Of a DNA stretch of 64,000 bases, positions 62,901-64,000 are shown in pieces. The notes beneath the pieces were generated by a model that searched no databases, was not told where the DNA came from, and worked only from the letters and a program-made list of their open reading frames with translations. Numbering within the stretch: position 1 is the first letter of the stretch; every line of letters starts with the position of its first letter. This DNA comes from Chitinophaga pinensis (lineage in GTDB: Bacteria > Bacteroidota > Bacteroidia > Chitinophagales > CAIOSU01). The position numbers and the translations under genes are program-made. The stretch covers positions 152,876-216,875 of the forward strand of contig CAMDKI010000006.1 in NCBI GenBank assembly GCA_945901065.1. The letters are read 5' to 3'.

Positions 62901-64000
62901 TATTTACCGTTTGAGACCAGATATCTTGACCAGCAAGGGTAGCACCGTTAATAATCATGTAATTTCCATTACCAGTGGTATGGTCGCGACCAAAAAAGTT
63001 ACCATGGTACGTATTGGCATTGCTGTCAATAGCGTACAATCCTTCAGGATATAATTTACTGCCATTACCTGGTGGCGATACATATCCATAGGCACTTGTA
63101 AAACCAGTATTACCGTTGCTAAAATCGCCATTGGTTACCAATTGACCACTAGTAGCACCAACATTTAAGCTGTAAGTGGTTGTAACGGTTGGGTTAGCTA
63201 TTGGGTTGGCAATACTTGCATTGCTAAGACCTGTTGATGGTGACCAACTATATACATCGGCACCGCTAGCGGTTAATTGTACTTGTTGGCCTTGGCAAAT
63301 AGCTGCACTAGCAGGGCTAAGTGAAGCCACAATATTGGTGTTTGATATAACTACCGATTGTGTGGCAGTTACGCCGTTTGCATCAGTGCCGGTTACATGA
63401 TAAGTGCCCGATACAAGGCTGCTTATAGTTGCTGTGGTAGCTCCTGTGCTCCAAACGAAGGTATATGGAGACGTGCCACCTATGCCCGAAGCTGTTGCGC
63501 TGCCAGAACCTGCGGTGCATGCACTTGCACCTGCTATCCTAATTTGCAAAGGTAAGTTTACGATTGCGCTACTTGTAATGGTACAACCTAAGTTATCGGT
63601 TATGGTTACGGTATATGTGCCAGGAGCGCGGCCTGTTATATTGCTTGTTATGGCACTTGTGCTCCACAAATAAGTGTATGGCGCTGTTCCACCGGTTACG
63701 TTTACTGAAGCTGACCCATCAGTACAAAAACCACAAGTTACACTAGTAGCCGATGAAGTGGCAGCTAATGCCATAGCTGGTTGCGAAATAGTTACTGATG
63801 CACTCGTAGTACAACCGCTTGCCGCAGTCACCGTGACGGTATAACTACCTGCAGCTAGGCTCGTGCGGTTTTGAGTAGTAACCCCACCGCCCCAATTGTA
63901 GGTATAGGGCGTAGTGCCACCAGTTGTAGTAAGTGTTGCTGCGCCAGTGGCTTGTCCGTGGCAGTTTACGTTGGTGCCTGTAATGCTAGCACTAGGTATT
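59926..64000 (-). CDS. Giant T9SS-secreted SprB-repeat protein, N-terminus cut by the window
   Basis: At least 1358 codons, open to the right edge. The visible part begins with SprB-type repeats of about 75 residues ending GSYTVTVTAASGCT, GTYSVTVTDASGCT and similar. Then come Ig-like units, a jelly-roll-like domain (residues near VTNGDFSNGNTGFTSAYGY to DYGLDDINFTT) and more SprB units. A later part has long stretches of parallel-beta type (LSYTNSNSLDILNDFNLNT, KFRVNGNLDMTM), and the T9SS type-A sorting domain (FDIYPNPNKGSFTI ... GIYFVKVDTGKDTFIKQ) closes it. Such proteins in gliding Bacteroidota are surface adhesins. A possible GTG start at 63831 lies mid-repeat and is rejected. Codons are ordinary. 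Near-identical modules recur at 62155-62370 and 63775-64000. Confidence 0.9.
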   Translation of the reverse strand, partial: IPSASITGTNVNCHGQATGAATLTTTGGTTPYTYNWGGGVTTQNRTSLAAGSYTVTVTAASGCTTSASVTISQPAMALAATSSATSVTCGFCTDGSASVNVTGGTAPYTYLWSTSAITSNITGRAPGTYTVTITDNLGCTITSSAIVNLPLQIRIAGASACTAGSGSATASGIGGTSPYTFVWSTGATTATISSLVSGTYHVTGTDANGVTATQSVVISNTNIVASLSPASAAICQGQQVQLTASGADVYSWSPSTGLSNASIANPIANPTVTTTYSLNVGATSGQLVTNGDFSNGNTGFTSAYGYVSPPGNGSKLYPEGLYAIDSNANTYHGNFFGRDHTTGNGNYMIINGATLAGQDIWSQTVNITSNTNYNFSTWITSVNTTSPAQLRFEINGVLLGPVITAPSTLNTWVQFNTTWNSGSATSAVISIVNENAAAGGNDYGLDDINFTTVCNVNYGSITVNVSPRPTANAGSDVSICTGESATLTATGGGSGGSYLWSNGATTASTTVSPTATTAYAVTVTNASGCAAVDSVLVTFNTRPSVSVSGTNVLCYGATTGAANTTVTGGTTPYSYNWGGGVTTQNRTGLAAGSYTVTVTAASGCTVSGSVSITQPAAAISLSSTSINPTSAGNNGSINLTVAGGTAPYAYNWSNGLRVEDLTALGDGTYSVTVTDASGCTATRSVVLAAPVPCVCIASGNWTNPSVWSGNCSGGHGQYAGYLDDIEIKGFQVVVDSTHTVKSLVLRESASGITKLSYTNSNSLDILNDFNLNTISTGNNVEIDIDGSAEMIVDGDFYINHARGTNVTIKLNANNGNNAKFRVNGNLDMTMATGSGDLFINTYAAFDTIQIIGNILFKNNNTSSGSDMIITMASSSILLVGGDIDFNGVRNQNMELILNNSSILELSGSIIRKASPSKFGKITMNSTSSLIFAGSHQQIWEGTTGNTDNNTYKSIIIRNTAAASPQVLLNGDVTVTSTLAFEDGNVGTGNNMLIISSTSANAISGHNANSYIVGTLRRYIASNNASYDFPLGYGGPSEYYWARITNNFMVGPSYLTASFGALPAQERGNAILVSDATMTYTELKQEGIWTIDPNTQPLLGSYSITVGTENFSGLMDNMFRVIKRPNGMGIGSWSNGNGLLSILGAADRLVSAGLTSLGGLTSFSEFGVAQGGGESLPIDLVSFGAQPDGTRVRLDWTVSMEVNNDYFTIERSLDGVDFEPVAVVQGGGNHSIETDYQTYDENPEMGLSYYRLRQTDFDGQFKVYDMVSVMMTSTASTSFDIYPNPNKGSFTISLDTPFDRTNVMVLNAMGQMVYINELVNTTGKTKTQLDLGDVLATGIYFVKVDTGKDTFIKQMLIE

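Overview
The window comes from a member of the phylum Bacteroidota, most likely a free-living, aerobic, carotenoid-pigmented lineage rather than a gut Bacteroidales. Seen in the sequence: an LpxC-FabZ fusion, two very large secreted proteins ending in type IX secretion (T9SS type A) sorting domains, an exbB-exbD-exbD-tonB operon, and several TAnnTTTG -7 boxes of the Bacteroidota promoter type. A CrtYcd/CruF/CrtD carotenoid set is typical of yellow-orange aquatic Bacteroidota. I cannot resolve the family. I saw no rRNA, tRNA, CRISPR array, prophage or intact insertion sequence.

Layout. 1-2.8 kb: lipid A genes lpxD, lpxC-fabZ and lpxA, overlapping by ATGA and cut by the left edge. 3-8.7 kb, plus strand: a membrane protein, a crtD-cruF pair, a GlcD-type oxidase and an outer-membrane barrel. 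8.9-19.8 kb, minus strand: a Gfo/Idh sugar dehydrogenase, an unusual RmlD-CysQ fusion with RmlC, a secreted EEP phosphatase, MurB, a TPR protein, a zinc-ribbon/Nif3 pair and a phosphohexomutase. 19.9-24.9 kb, minus strand: a carotenoid cassette crtYcd, crtB, crtI, an ECF sigma factor and a CarH-type B12 photoreceptor. 25.4-31.2 kb, minus strand: the TonB energising operon with a PstS-like lipoprotein and a TPR protein. 31.5-48.8 kb: mostly housekeeping genes (ilvE, purL, nadC, kdsB, pyrG, yidC), a LytTR regulator, lipoproteins and a 1041-residue secreted protein. 48.9-59.6 kb: comEC, then a minus-strand run holding all four biotin ring-assembly genes (bioA, bioD, bioF, bioB), interrupted by a Crp-YHS-DoxX-DinB-ATP-grasp group. 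The right edge cuts a giant SprB-repeat T9SS protein.

How the genes work together. CrtB makes phytoene, CrtI desaturates it and CrtYcd cyclises one or both ends. CruF (1',2'-hydration) and CrtD (3',4'-desaturation) would carry the product toward a monocyclic myxol or saproxanthin type pigment. The CarH-like regulator has the W-x9-EH and E-x-H-x-x-G signatures of adenosylcobalamin photoreceptors. With the ECF sigma factor it probably makes pigment synthesis light-dependent. CruF and CrtD lie 14 kb away at a second locus.

The most unusual non-coding signal is a family of short degenerate tandem arrays between genes, with unit length 7 (AGTTACG, AGTACCG and AGTCCAT types) or 8 (TTTGAAAA and TTGGTTAA types). 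They usually occur as two arms in inverted orientation around a 16-100 nt spacer. They abut or supply the stop codons of about ten genes, and one array sits inside the crtD coding sequence. A second repeat family (two 55-bp units, each with two hairpins) precedes crtD. A decayed second copy of the ECF sigma gene lies in the carH upstream region.
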